Shown here: positions 1-11,109 of the stretch, piece by piece
How the letters are laid out: each line of letters begins with the position of its first letter
Numbering within the stretch: position 1 is the stretch's first letter
DNA from: Merluccius polli
Taxonomy: Eukaryota > Chordata > Actinopteri > Gadiformes > Merlucciidae
DNA: 64,000 bases
Assembly (NCBI GenBank): GCA_030340625.1
Contig: JAOPHQ010002278.1
Location: 269,501 to 333,500 of the forward strand
Direction of reading: 5' to 3'
Position numbers and translations under genes: made by a program
The notes under the pieces: generated by a model
Databases searched by the model: none
What the model was told of the DNA's origin: nothing
Seen by the model: only the letters and a program-made list of their open reading frames with translations

Positions 1-325
1 GCAGTTGACACAATATGGCGGCGGCATACGGCCTGACTACGGGTTGTCCTATGCTACCAAGCAGTAACCTCGCTTACCCAAGCACATTGCTAAACTCTGC
101 AAAAATATAACTCGTATTTACTCAGAATGTGACACCAACTTTCTCGAACCTCTTAATAAGTTTTGTGAGTCATTACAATCATGTTAACGCTGTTTAACAC
201 CAACAACATACCTGCAAAGTGGGGAGAAAATATCACGAGAGTGATAGTATAGTTGTTTCCTCAGAAAAAAAATTCCTGCGAATCCCCTGGTATGTGGGCG
301 GAGACAAAAGCAGATTGACAGACTG
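1..325. other. Unassigned sequence at the left edge
   Basis: No supportable gene or repeat boundary is visible here. The sequence has no counterpart at the matching position of units B or C, so it may belong to an insertion that cut off the end of the Gypsy relic starting near 326. Confidence 0.4.
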
Positions 326-1720
326 GTGTCGGTTGGTGAGGATGGCCAGCCCGTCGCTCTATGGGTGCAGCGGCGTCGTCCTGGTCTTGCCACTGGCGTA
401 ACAACATGATGATAGGCCCCGGGGCAAATAATTTTGTTGGGCCCCCGCGGTTGTTGACGGGGGGGGGGGGGGGTGACGGATTTGTTTTTTGTTTTTTTCT
501 TCCTTCATGGGCCCCCCCCCCCCGGCGTCTGGGCCACCGTCGATAGTTACGCCAGTGTAAGGGGGCCCAGCGATCGTCCGCGGGGGCCCACGTCGGGCCC
601 CCCGGACGTCAAGGGCCCCGGGGCATCGCCTCGGACGCCCCGCCCATAGCTCCGCCCCTGGGTCTTGCTCACCCCCAGCCACCTGCACACCTCACTGAAC
701 ACCTGGGACTCAAAGTTACGCCCCTGGTCGCTGTGGAGCTCAGCAGGGCAAACATCTCCTCCGCCAGCCTCTCCGCCGCTGTAGCCATGCTCCGATCCGG
801 CACTGCATACGCCTCGGTCCAAGAATCCATGGGGACGAGGAAGTAGCGGTTGCCAGAGTCAGTGATGGGGAAGGGGCCGAGGATGTCCACCCCCCCACCA
901 AGTACTGCTGCAAGGGGGCATGAGAAAGCTGGGAGGGGTCCCTTCTGGGCCGTACAGAAGTCGCAGCAGTGCACACATAGCTTGATGTCCTCACAGCACT
1001 CCTGCCAGTAGAGCCATCCGCAGGGAAAGGTGAAGGGTCTTTCCCGTAAGGCCCTGTCCCTGCCACACGGTGGACACCCAGGGGACCTGGGGAAGAGCAC
1101 ATGATGAAGCAGCTGGAGCAGGTCGCTCACCCCGTCTGGGGGCCTGCCATAGATGGTACACCTCCCCCCATAGTGGAGCTTGAGATTTCCCCACCGGGAA
1201 TGGTAGACCTTCACATCAGGACCCGTTGCCGACACCTCCGACCACACTGGACGCCGTCCTTCCTTCAGCCTCGCAACCAACACTGTGTCTGCTACAAGTC
1301 CAGGGAGCTGAACCAGCTGGAACCCGTGTCGTCGATGCAGGGTAGCAGGTAGGAGTCCTTGGTGGGGACAGCATTCAGACATCTGTAGTCCACGCAGAAT
1401 CTCCAGCTGTCAGACTGCTTTCTTACCAGGGCGGGCGGTGCTGCCCACTGGCTGTCAGAAGGCTCCATCACTCCCGCAACAGCCATTTCCCGGATCTTTT
1501 CCTCTGGTACGCGACGCTTTGCCGGGGCCAGACAATGGGGCCGTAGGCAGATGTGTGGGGACAAGCCGGTGTCGATGGCATGCTGGGTTGCCAACCCTGT
1601 ACTGAGTGCAGTCCTCGTGTGTGGCGGTGTAGAGGTAGACGTTGTCGAGGAGCTCCTTCAGCTTCCGACTCTGTTGGGGATGGAGCCGCTCACGGCTACG
1701 TTCCCACTGCTCCTACACGG
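326..1720 (-). mobile_element. Ty3/Gypsy pol relic, copy A (RT start plus integrase)
   Basis: On the minus strand, 1,594-1,292 reads as the start of a Ty3-type reverse transcriptase, with motifs such as VMEPSDSQWAAP, FCVDYRCLNAVPTKDSYLLP and FSSLDL. The frame then jumps directly to integrase sequence (1,292-about 670) with GVDILGPFPITDSGNRYFLV around the first catalytic Asp and DQGRNFES around the second, the latter in another frame. The RT core and RNase H are missing at the same join as in copy C (47,890-49,277), so the deletion predates the duplication. Multiple frameshifts and a hAT-type insertion at 391-660 make it inactive. The domain order is RT before IN, the usual Ty3 order. Confidence 0.8.
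391..660. mobile_element. Small hAT-type insertion in the Gypsy relic
   Basis: An 8-bp direct repeat GGTCTTGC lies at 383-390 and 661-668, and copy C of the Gypsy relic has the uninterrupted site (near 48,203). The insert starts CACTGGCGTAAC and ends GCTCCGCCCCTG. An inverted copy of its start (GTTACGCCAGTG, ending at 558) lies inside, so it may itself be two nested pieces. It has long G and C runs and no coding capacity. Confidence 0.7.
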
Positions 1721-2524
1721 CCACGCAGGTGGAGGGAAGAGAGGTAGACAGGCAGACAGCCTAGAGGACCCCTGGGGGGGGGGCGATGTAGAGGACCCCC
1801 TGGCGGCTAGCGGTGATGTCAAGGGTCCCCTGGCGGTGACGTGGAGGGCCCCCTGGTGGCTGGTGGCGACACACACACACGCACACACCACAGTAAGCAA
1901 GTGACAGAAGATAATACAGACCAACACGAACCAAACCCAGTAAATGAACACAAGACATAATAAAAGGTTCATTCAAGGCAGGTTTGTTAAAGCGTATTCA
2001 TCCTTTCACCACAGTAACTGAATGACTCAGAGAATTAGAGACACTTGTGAGAGTGAGAGTTAATTTTGGGTGTGAAGTGTGGAGTACAGGTGCAGTGATA
2101 CACAGCCAACACTAGTCCTAACAAACCAATAATCATCTTTAGTTAAGTATTGATTATTATAATGACTTCAACAGACAGCCCTGACTCAGTTGCTACTCTG
2201 TCTCCTGGTTTGATCCCTGGAATCCAAGTCAACATTGTCACGTCCCTTCCTGTTTCTTAAGTTGCATGTTTCATGTCATTCATTATGTCCTGCCTTTGTG
2301 TTACTTATTTCTTCTCTCGTTTCAGATACCCCTCTACTGCCCTCGCGTGTCTGTTCCACCTATCTTCGTCTGCCCCGCCCCCACGGTGTCATTGTGTAGC
2401 CCCTATGGTTCTGTCTGTCTCTGCTGGCCCCAGCTGTGTCTTATCTGTAATTATCCAGCTGTCCTCTCTTAGTCTTGATTTCCCCATGTGTATTTAGTCT
2501 GTGTATTTAGTCCAGCCTTCTACC
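1721..2524. other. Duplicon upstream region, unit A, left part
   Basis: This matches 26,555-27,570 in unit B and 49,997-51,010 in unit C, with a CA-repeat near 1,870. It contains no convincing coding frame. Compared with B and C it lacks the segment with the long TG tract. It is interrupted at 2,524 by a hAT-type insertion and resumes at 9,310. Confidence 0.7.
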
Positions 2525-3108
2525 CAAGGGCGTCATCAGCTTTTTGAGAGTGGGGGGGCCATATTTTGACGGGGGGTCTGGGGGTTGTCCCCCAGAAAAC
2601 TTTGAAAGAAGTAGATGCAATGTCCCGCATTCTGGTGCATTTTACCTTGTTTTTAGATTTGATCTCCCTCTTTCATTGATTTTCCTTGGAGCTGGCATGG
2701 TCTGCAATTACTTACTACTATTATGTTCTGGTGTAATCAGAGGGCCGTCCGTCATTTTGACAGATTGCAATTCACACCCTGACCACTTGGTGGCGATGAG
2801 CATATTAATTGGCTCTTGTAGAAGAAGAAAAGTAGGAAAGAAGAAAAATGTCATGGCAGTTGAGTGTTGAAACATTTGAAACAACAAACCCACTTGAAAC
2901 ATTTGATTACGCGCAAGCGGGCACGTGCTTGAAGTCCATGCGAACCAGAAGGAAGGTGTGACTAGAAGCCCCACGTCACGTGAATTATCCGCGATCGCGC
3001 CGCCTTGAAAACTCGTCCGCCTGGCGGCGTGTTGACTAGTGGATCAACTAGCTCCCGCGTGTTGACTAGTGGATCAACTAGCTCCCACCCGCATTGTGGT
3101 GATGAATC

Positions 3109-3300
3109 TGTTATGTATGTGCATTACATGGTATGCGCACTCACTGCGCAGTACTGACGCTACTAGGAGTGCAGGGGGTTCGGGGCATTTCGTGAATGAG
3201 TTGGAAGAATGAGTTGGAAGAATGAGTGGCACAGTGAAGTAAAGTTGTTGAACGTTACTCTCGTCTCGAACTGCATTATTACTGCCCTCTAATTCAAACA
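3109..3300 (+). repeat. 5' LTR of the Gypsy element
   Basis: It starts TGTTATG and probably ends AATTCAAACA, about 192 bp. It matches the 3' copy at 8,508-8,641, except for a 13-bp tandem duplication (TTGGAAGAATGAG) found only here and a few substitutions. The end is inferred from the TG...CA rule because the 3' LTR is truncated. Confidence 0.75.
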
Positions 3301-3314
3301 TAATATTGGCGAGA

Positions 3315-4120
3315 ATGGCTGACTTTAGTATACCCCCGCCGGCTCCTTTTCTTGCCGTGCCCGGAGACCCCCCAACTCCGTGGGCGAATTGGGTGGAAAG
3401 TTTTGCGGTCTATCTGGACGCGTCGGACTGTGATGATGTACCCGACAAGAGGAAGATGGCAATACTTCGCCATTGTCTCGGCGTGGAGGGACAAAGGATC
3501 TTTCGCACCCTGGGTCTGCCTGCAACTTATGAGGAGACAGTAGCTTTTTTAACGGATCACTTCACCGGTCAACAGAGGATTCTACTCAGACGCTACAAGC
3601 TCAGGAGGCGGCTACAAGGACCCGGTGAGTCCGTTCGTAACTACGTAGCTAACCTGAGAGACATGGCCCGCCTGTGTGACTATGGGGCACTGCAGGAACA
3701 GTTAATTCGAGACCAGTTCATCGAGGGAATACTGTGTGAGAAGACGAGAGAGAGACTGTTGCTCGAATCGGACAGATTTGGGTAGAACTGTAGACATAGC
3801 ACTGCAGGTGGAGACAGCTATGGAGTGTACCACTGTGTACCACTGTGCTCGCGGGCGCGCGACCCCTTGCGGACATGCCTACTCATCAGCTCCACTACGG
3901 CGCTCACTCCACAGACGACAGACCGTGCTGCTTGGAGGCGAGTTTCCCAGTGCAAGTCGCACAGATGCAGAGCAACACCTCCGAGGTCTGCGGAAACTGC
4001 GGTTCAAGATCACACCATGCTAGAGGCCAACATTGCCCTGCCAGGGGACAAAAATGCAGAAATTGTTTGAGACAAAATCACTTTGCCAAAATGTGCCGTT
4101 CTGCCCCGGCAGCTCTACCC
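3315..4120 (+). pseudogene. Gypsy gag (frameshifted) with zinc knuckles
   Basis: The ATG at 3,315 opens a gag-like frame with capsid-like sequence (WANWVESFAVYLDA, RRYKLRRRLQGPGESVRNYV) that stops at 3,785. Nucleocapsid sequence continues in another frame, with two Cys/His knuckles at about 3,989-4,115 (CGNCGSRSHHARGQHC and CRNCLRQNHFAKMC). The shift may be natural decay or a lost programmed shift. Gag would package the element RNA in cytoplasmic particles. Confidence 0.75.
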
Positions 4121-5298
4121 CGGACCATGGGACACCCACCTGCTCACAATAATCACACAGAGATCAGAAATGTGACTGCTGGGCAGGTGGCTTTCAAAAC
4201 ATGCACTGTGCAGCTAGCTGAGGTGACTCTTCCTCTATTGATGGATACAGGTGCAGCTGCATCTCTCCTTAACTCCAGCACTTACTACAGGTTCTTCTCC
4301 CACCTGCCATTGGAACAGCCTGCTACTCCCCTATGTGGCTATGACAGCTCCAGGATAGATATCCTGGGTGTGCTCCATGTCCCTGTCCACTACGGTTCCA
4401 AGCACCTGTTGTCATTCCCTTTTCACATGCCAGAAAGGGGTCAACCTTATGGGTCTGGACCTGTTTATGGGCCTGGGGTTCACACTCAGGGACGGTGTCG
4501 GCTCTGCTATTCACCACGTCGACTCCACCTGGCAGCAGAAGTGGCCGGCTCTGTTTGACCGCGTGGGCTGTCTTACAGCCTTCACACACAGACCTCTGGT
4601 GAATCCAGATGTGTCACCCGTCATCCAGCCCCTGCGCCGGATTCCCCTGGCCCTGAGGGATGATGTCACCTGTGAGCTCGGCTCTCTCCGGAAATGGGGG
4701 TTATTGAGCAGGTCAATGCCGCCCCCTGGATCTCGAACTTGGTCATCGCAAAGAAGAAATCCGGGGGGATACGGATCTGCGTTGACCTCCGCCTGGTGAA
4801 TAAGGCAGTGATTCCGGACAGGTACCCGTTACCTACCTCCGAGGAGCTCACTGTGCTCTTCTATGGCTCGACAGTGTTCACCAAGCTCGACCTGCGCCAG
4901 GGCTATCTACAGGTGCCACTTCACCCAGCCAGCAGGGACCTCACAGCCTTCGTGACGCACGCCGGTGTGTTTCGATACACACGGATGCCGTTTGGCTTAA
5001 GCTCCGCCCCTAGCTGCTTTCAGAAGGTGATGAGCACCATCCTGGCAGGCATCCCTGGGGTGGCTGTGTTCCTCGACGACATTGTTGTCCACGCTCCGGA
5101 CCCCGAGACACACAACAAGCGCTTCCAGGCGGTGGCCCCGGCCCTCCTGGAGAACAACCTGACACTGAATGGGGAGAAATCCTGCTTTGCGGCGCCGGCC
5201 ATCGACTTTGTGGGTTTTGGTCTCTCGGCCAGAGGTATTGCCCCTCTGCAGTCGAACGTTGACGCCATTCACAAGATCCCAGAGCCGACCTCACCCTC

Positions 5299-6599
5299 TA
5301 GGGATGGGAATCGATTAGATTTTTACGATTCCGATTCCATTTTCGATTCTGCTTAACGATTCGGTTCTTTATCGATTCTCTTATCGATTCTCATTTTGAA
5401 AAAAAGGACAACAAACAGGTCGATTAGCGTCATCTTTGTTTAGTTTAGTCATGACCTTACAAACCCAACAACAGTGAGGTCTTAACGTTAGTCCGGAGCG
5501 GATCGAAAACGCGACATTCAGAAATCGGTAGGTCGCATGCTGTGTGCGCACATTTGTTTGCATGTTGGAAGTATTTCCTCCCTTTGAGGAAATATCCACG
5601 TTGCAAGTATTGCAAGTTGCCCTGTTGTCGTCTTTTCTTGTGAAGGGTAGGGATGGGCATAATTAATCGATGATCGATCATTGATCGTTAAGAAATGTGT
5701 CGATCAATTTATATTGTTATCGATCAAAAGGACGTTGTGTTGCATACTGTGAGGCTTGAAGCGGTGCGGTGATCGCGGCTTTAGTTCCCCGTGTCTGATC
5801 GCTGTAATTCGGAGCGTGAATATCGGTTGAATATCTAATATCTTTCTAACTTTAAAAAACACTTTAGTATTGTTTAAGCCGATAGTCGCACATCCCTCGT
5901 AACTACGCCGTGAAGGTGAACCCTCCCGGACTCCGCTATTAACATGAACCGCTCCGCCGGAGGAGCCGCACATCCACACGCACCGGACACCAGAATACAA
6001 ACACACATGTTTTACATGTGATTGCTTTTAAATAAAGTTGTGTGCAGTTATACGGTTAAATACGATTATTGATTAATGACCGATCGCGTACTGTGGTCAA
6101 GACAGCCGTCTCTCGGTTTCGCGTGGTCAAGCCAGCCGCTCCAACATTTTCAATATTTCCATAAATGTGACATTTTAGCAAAACGTTCAGCCTCATATAT
6201 GTTTTCTGACTAAGGTAGTGCTTTTAGATAGTTCATGCAATTGTTTCTAAATGTGTGGCTCATCTTTTTGTCGCGAGCCTTTTCCGAGCGCCGCTGCATA
6301 TTGTATAGGCATATGTCGGCCTTTTTTCCCTTTTTTTTCAAAACAGTTATACAGTTTAATGCCCACTTTTACTGCCGTGTTTGATTATTGTTGGCCGATA
6401 CGTAGGCTACTTATTGTAATTGGAATACAGATTTAGTCTGCTGGCTGCACTGGAGTCGCTACGCAACGTGCGTGGTGACGTCATTCGCGTCCACTGGAAT
6501 CGATAAGGGAATCGTTTGCAAAATTGGCAAACGATTCCAAGGAATTGAAACACTGGGAACCGGTTCTCAAGAAGAACCGGTTTTCGATTCCCATCCCTA
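5299..6599. mobile_element. hAT-type element inserted in Gypsy pol
   Basis: A perfect 8-bp duplication TCACCCTC lies at 5,291-5,298 and 6,600-6,607. The inverted ends TAGGGATGGGAATCGA and TCGATTCCCATCCCTA are about 16 bp long. No transposase frame is visible. The interior (5,648-6,438) is a separate repeat also found in reverse inside the element at 19,811-21,257. Confidence 0.92.
5648..6438 (-). repeat. Repeat shared with 20,312-21,093 (inverted)
   Basis: This roughly 790-bp segment is the reverse complement of about 20,312-21,093, with the same two ends: TAGGGATGGGCATAATTAAT on one side and AGACTAAATCTGTATTCC on the other. Only one end looks like a hAT terminal repeat, so it is probably a truncated element carried inside two different hosts. 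On the minus strand a short conserved frame (5,704-6,006) recurs at 20,849-21,037, but nothing identifies it as a gene. Confidence 0.75.
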
Positions 6600-8507
6600 T
6601 CACCCTCCCAGGTGGCCTCGTTCTTAGGCATGACAGCCTACTACCTCCGGTTCTTGCCTCACTACTCGCTGACCACCGCTCCACTTCGCCAGCTGCTCAA
6701 GAAGGAGGAGCCGTGGGACTGGACCGCGGCGTGTTCAGAGGCAGTGCAAACGCTGAAGGACCAGCTCACGACGCCCCCCATTTTGGCCCACTTCAGACCG
6801 GACTGTCAGACCATGGTCACCTGTGACACCTCGGCCTGTGCAATTGGAGCGGTCCTGTCGCAGGTACAGGACGGGGTAGAGAGGCCTGTAGCCTTTGCCT
6901 CCAGGGCCTTGACACCTACAGAACAGCGCTACTCTGTTGGTGAGCACGAGGCACTCGCCTGTGTCTGGGCTTCCAAGCGGTGGCACCTCTACCTCTATGG
7001 ACGACATTACGTCCTCAGAACGGACCATCAGGCCCTGACCGCACTGCTGACGGCTTCGGGTTCAGGCCACAAACCCCTGCGCCTGCATAGATGGGGTGAA
7101 CGCCTGAGGCAGTATGACTACGAGCCAAAGTTTACTCCCACCAGGGACAACGTGGTCGCCGACCTACTCTCACGGTCTATCGACGGCCCCACTCCAATCG
7201 CCTCACCGGGTGTCGACACAGAACTCGAACTCATCCAGATGCTACACACGCCTCTTCAGCCTGCCATGTCTTTGGAGGAGTTACAGCAAGCATCAGAGTG
7301 CGACCCCATGCTGACTGCTCTACGAACATACATATGCTCAGGATGGCCAGTGAAGGTTTCCAATGAGCTCACCCCATTTTCTAGGGTGAGGGATGAACTC
7401 TCATGCTGGGGTGATGTCTGCGTCTCCAGGGGCCTTTGCACAGTAGGTGCCCATGGGCCTGCGTGGGTGCGTGCTGTGATCACGGACATCTTGGAGGGCC
7501 TCTTTGCATGCTGGGGCATGCCTCGCGCCATCACTACCGATAATGGGCCCCAGTTTGTCTCCGCAGATTTCTCCAGGTTTCTCGGGGGGAGGGGGATAAA
7601 GCACATTCGCACAGCATATTACAACCCCCAGGCTAACGGAGGCGTGGAGAGGTTCAACCACAGCCTTAAGAACGGCATCCGAGCACACATGGCTCAGGGG
7701 TGTGCGTTCCAGACAGCACTCAACCAAAGCCTGATGCACTACCGGGCCAGCCAGCACAGCACAACCGGGGCCTCTCCAGCGCTCCTGATGCTGGGTCGAG
7801 AAATGCAACTGCCGCTGGACAGACTCAGGGCACAAAGCACGACAACACCTACTAAGGGCAGCCCCCAGGCACAGGCTAAAGCTTCCGTAATCAGACACCA
7901 GCACCAAATGCAGCAGTATTTCAACCAGAAACACAGGGTCAAGGGTGCTGCTCTCCGGGTGGGCGACTGGGTCCGGGCCTGTAGGCCTCAGCGTGGCAAT
8001 AAGATGGCATCATACTGGTCTCAGCCCCTCCAGGTCGGACGCCAGCTGGGTCCAGCCACGTTCATGCTGAGTGACGGATCTCGCTGGCATGCAAAGCGAC
8101 TGAGGAGAGTGCCTAATCCGGGTGAAGGAGTGGGGACCCTTCCACAGCCGGCTGCTTCTCCACTGGTGGCCCCACTGCCACCAATCCCTCCCCCACAGGG
8201 AGGGCCACTATGGCCACCGGCACCTCGGCTGCACGCTCAACGAGCTCCTGATCTGGTGCCTCCTGGCTTCCAGCCAGATCCAGTGCTCGACCATGCTCTG
8301 GGCCCACCTCAGGGTGACCCCCCAGCTGTTCTGGGAAGGCCACCGCCAGTGGTCGGGGAGGACCGGCCAGTACGGGACAGGGGACGGCCCTCTTATTTGA
8401 AAGACTATGTCACTGAGTTTCATGCCTAGGCTTTGAGGGTGTTCTACTAATAATTTAGTAGTCTTGTTTTATAATTGGGTTCTGTGTTTTTGAAGGGAGG
8501 GGGAAAT

Positions 8508-8641
8508 TGTTATGTATGTGCATTACATGGTATGCGCACTCACTGCGCAGTACTGATGCTACTAGGAGTGCAGGGGGTTCGGGGCGTTTCGTGAATGAGT
8601 TGGAAGAATGAGTGGCACAGTGAAGTAAAGTTGTTGAACGC
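8508..8641 (+). repeat. 3' LTR of the Gypsy element, truncated
   Basis: It repeats the first ~134 bp of the 5' LTR, from TGTTATG to GTTGTTGAACG, without the 13-bp tandem duplication. The last ~46 bp seen in the 5' LTR are replaced by sequence beginning CGCCACTATATGCGG. Confidence 0.8.
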
Positions 8642-9309
8642 GCCACTATATGCGGATTTTCCGCGTGATGACAGTGAAGCCCCACTATATGCGAATCGCC
8701 TGGCGGCCGATATTCTTACAAATTCTTCTGCTTGATGTGTGTATCCACGGTGTGGATTATTTGTTCAGCTTGTTTGGACTGAATATTAATTAAAAATGAA
8801 TTAAAATTAAATGCTATTGAACATGTCATTATTATCATTTTAAAAATTAAGTGACCGATAAAAATAGATTATGACGGGATTTTTATGACCCTGTCAGTCA
8901 AAATGACGGACAACGAAAAAGTCTAGCGCAACCTCTGGGTGTAATACACGTGGGTGTAATACACACAGAGGACTGAAGTGACTGTGTTCAGTGTTCAGTC
9001 TGTGTTTCTGAAGTCTATTGCTGTCGTTGATCCGACTCTCAACATAGGCTTGCTTCGGTGCGTGATGCTGTTTTAGTGTTAAAAAAAAGGAAAACGCGGA
9101 GTGGATTTCTATTTCTATGGGTATTCCCCGTACTGATAAAGTGGAACGGATTTGATTGTGAAGCAATGGAAAGAACGATGGACTAGTAGACCAGTCATGC
9201 ACTAATATTTTTGATGGTAATGTGGGGGGGGCCAAACGACTTTTTTTAAAGGGTGGGGGGGACGTGTGTCCCCCCCCTCCCCCCCAATTATATTATGGTG
9301 ACGCCCATG

Positions 9310-10440
9310 CTTCTACCTGTGATTCCTAGTGATTATTGACCTCCTGTATACCGAATCCCGACCTCAGGCTGTTTTTTGGACCTTGTCCTTGCCTAGCGTT
9401 TTGGATACCTTTGCCTTCTGTGGATTGATCACCTGTGTACCGAACTCCTGCCTGTAATAAAACGGATTATTCCACCTGCGGCATTTCAGAGTCTTGCTCT
9501 TGAGTCCTCTGTCCTTTGGCATTATTGTTACAAACAAGATGAATGATTGAAGAGAAATGAATGAAGAAAATAACCCTGCCTATTATTATAGAAACATCAA
9601 CAACAGAGGTCAGGGGTGAGTTAGGGGGAAAAGGTCAAACAAAGCTCTTTGCGCTCGTCCTTTTTATCTGGTGTGCTGCTGCTAATAACGCCTTGCACCT
9701 TTCTGATGCCCTGCCTGGAAGTGGTGTAACAACACATGAAGGAAAAGACACGATAAGAATCCAACCTGACCAGATCGGTCTACGACAATTCAAGGTATGT
9801 GCACTGTGTGTACAGAGTGAACGCTGTAGGCATCATGTCACCACAGATGCTAATTGGCCTGTGATTCAAAAGGCACTTTGTCACTTGGCCAGTACTCTGA
9901 CTGCTCTTCTGAGAAGATAAATCGTCTATTGATTTATATTACGTTCACATCGACGCATTGAGTGTTCATATAAACTGATGTGTTTTTAAAGGGTGGAGGA
10001 TTCTGCATGGAGGTGGTCAGTAGTGTGTGAGCAGACAGAGCTCAGACAGCTAGAGGAGGATGCTGCATGGAGGTGTGGCAGCAACAGGTTTGGTATGAGG
10101 AAGAAAACGTCCGGTGAAGATTATCTCTTCCTGAGGTCTCACTGATCCACTAGAAACAGAATAGATGAGGTATTTTCTACTTCATGTGTTTCTATTCATT
10201 ATGTGTATTTGTCTCTTTATTGTTAGCATGATATTTATGTTCCTGTTGGTTCTCCTGTAAAGAATGAGATGCATCAGTGACTGAGGGTCTCCACATGCTG
10301 ACACTATCAAGTGTCTCTTTGTTTTTCTCTGTCTGAGCTTCTAGACATCAGAGCTTTCTGTCTATCGTTCATATTTTAATAAAGTGATTATTCTTCATCA
10401 CCGAGTTAATTCATGGTACAGCAGCCTATAAGAGGTTATC
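9310..10440 (+). other. Upstream region of TRIM gene A
   Basis: The duplicon resumes here, matching B (27,575-29,480) and C (51,015-53,430). A GC-poor stretch ends in a good splice-donor context (TTCAAG followed by GTATGT near 9,794) that is kept in all three units, so a far-upstream untranslated exon is possible. Relative to B and C, the solo LTR region (28,196-28,602) is absent. No protein-coding frame is conserved among the three copies. Confidence 0.45.
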
Positions 10441-10559
10441 TGGGAGGAGTTTAAACTGGGAGAGGAACTGGACAAACTGGTTGGTTCACAACATCATCCT
10501 TGTTACTGAGTCGGACGATTTGGTGTTGCACACTTTATTACCGCAGGAAGAAGACGAAG
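10441..10559 (+). promoter_or_regulatory. Candidate promoter and 5' UTR exon, gene A
   Basis: This matches 29,484-29,602 and 53,427-53,545. Units B and C have TATAAAC about 110 bp before a splice-donor-like AAG/GTACTG; here the box reads TTTAAAC. The donor would fall at 10,560. The acceptor TTTTTCTAG sits just before the start codon of the coding exon. No transcript evidence is available. Confidence 0.4.
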
Positions 10560-10967
10560 GTACTGTAGTCAACTCTGATCCGTGATATATCATAAATATG
10601 TATCTCTTATATACCATATCAATAGGTTGTTTGCTATTTTTCTGTAAACACGTATGGTTAAAAAACTCAGAGGTTGCTCACCCTAACATTGCTTGTTGAC
10701 ACATCCTTACCATGTTTAAACCATAACTGATAGAAATGTACTTTGAGATTGAATTAGTCCTTTAATTTAAATCCAAAGTGACCAAAGTAACACGACGTGG
10801 AGGCAGTTCTCTCTTCCTGGAGACAGAGAACAACACTTTTTTAAACTGAATAAAAAGTGTTGTATAACATTAAGGTGAGTACAACATATTGACCCAGAAT
10901 CCTCATTTGAGCTGTGATGTCTGGGGTTTCATTGTGTACTGGAGGAACAACACTTTTGTTTGAAACA

Positions 10968-11022
<55 letters not shown>

Positions 11023-11109
11023 CATTTAAACACAAGTTAAAGCCTTTATTTGACTTGATCATACATCAGAAAAATGAATGTTATCTTAATGAAACACATT
11101 TTTCTAGGA
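10560..11109 (+). other. Probable 5' intron, gene A, with TA repeat
   Basis: This is a non-coding stretch kept in the three units. A (TA)n microsatellite lies at about 10,977-11,020. Units B and C carry about 1.1 kb here (a minisatellite and flanks, 29,700-30,830) that is missing from A. The stretch ends with a pyrimidine-rich acceptor, TTTTTCTAG, at 11,100-11,108. Confidence 0.5.

Larger units (their letters stand above)
4121..8429 (+). pseudogene. Gypsy pol: PR, RT, RNase H, partial IN
   Basis: The protease motif LLMDTGAAASLL is near 4,244. RT runs about 4,620-5,290, with CVDLRLVNKAV and the catalytic FLDDIVVH near 5,071. After the 5,299-6,599 insertion, the RT end and RNase H (CDTSACAIGAVLSQ) resume at 6,608. 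The later frame is open to 8,429. Integrase keeps the second Asp (TDNGPQF, near 7,538) and the Glu (GGVERFN, near 7,640), but the zinc-binding HHCC part and the first catalytic Asp are missing, apparently deleted near 7,440. The product could not integrate DNA. Confidence 0.85.
3109..8641 (+). mobile_element. Decayed Ty3/Gypsy retrotransposon
   Basis: Matching LTR sequence starts TGTTATGTATGTGCATTACA at 3,109 and again at 8,508. Between them lie, in order, gag, zinc knuckles, protease, RT, RNase H and integrase, the standard Ty3 order. A purine tract (GAAGGGAGGGGGAAA) precedes the right LTR. The element is dead: gag is frameshifted, a hAT-type element sits inside pol (5,299-6,599), the N-terminal half of integrase is deleted, and the right LTR is cut off at about 8,641, so no target duplication can be read. 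Confidence 0.88.
2738..8937. mobile_element. Second hAT-type element nested in family 1
   Basis: It breaks the family-1 element at an 8-bp duplication GGTGTAAT (2,730-2,737 and 8,938-8,945). The left end starts CAGAGGGCCGTCCGTCATTT. The right end, read on the other strand, starts CAGAGGTTGCG and shares GTCCGTCATTTTGAC. Its own sequence is only about 2,738-3,108 and about 8,642-8,937; the rest is a Gypsy element. Near 3,029-3,086 a 30-bp unit containing TTGACTAGTGGATCAAC is present twice in tandem. No transposase frame is visible. Confidence 0.85.
2525..9309. mobile_element. hAT-type element, family 1, host of a multi-level nest
   Basis: An 8-bp target duplication CTTCTACC lies at 2,517-2,524 and 9,310-9,317, and units B and C have the empty site (near 27,580 and 51,020). 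The ends are CAAGGGCGTCATCAGC on the left and GGTGACGCCCATG on the right, forming a short inverted repeat. Two solo copies about 546 bp long lie at 14,656-15,201 and 18,622-19,167. This copy is 6.8 kb only because other elements inserted into it (2,738-8,937). Confidence 0.88.

Noticed and set aside
9561..9920. Small frame with LHLSDALPGSGVTTHEGKD, recurring at 28,771 and 52,478
   Set aside because: Beginnings and ends differ among the three copies and frameshifts occur within it, so the similarity reflects DNA duplication, not coding constraint.
11074..11109. Earlier in-frame ATG for TRIM gene A (MNVILMKHIFLG)
   Set aside because: A splice acceptor lies between it and the RING start. In B and C one extra T breaks this frame, so it is intron sequence.
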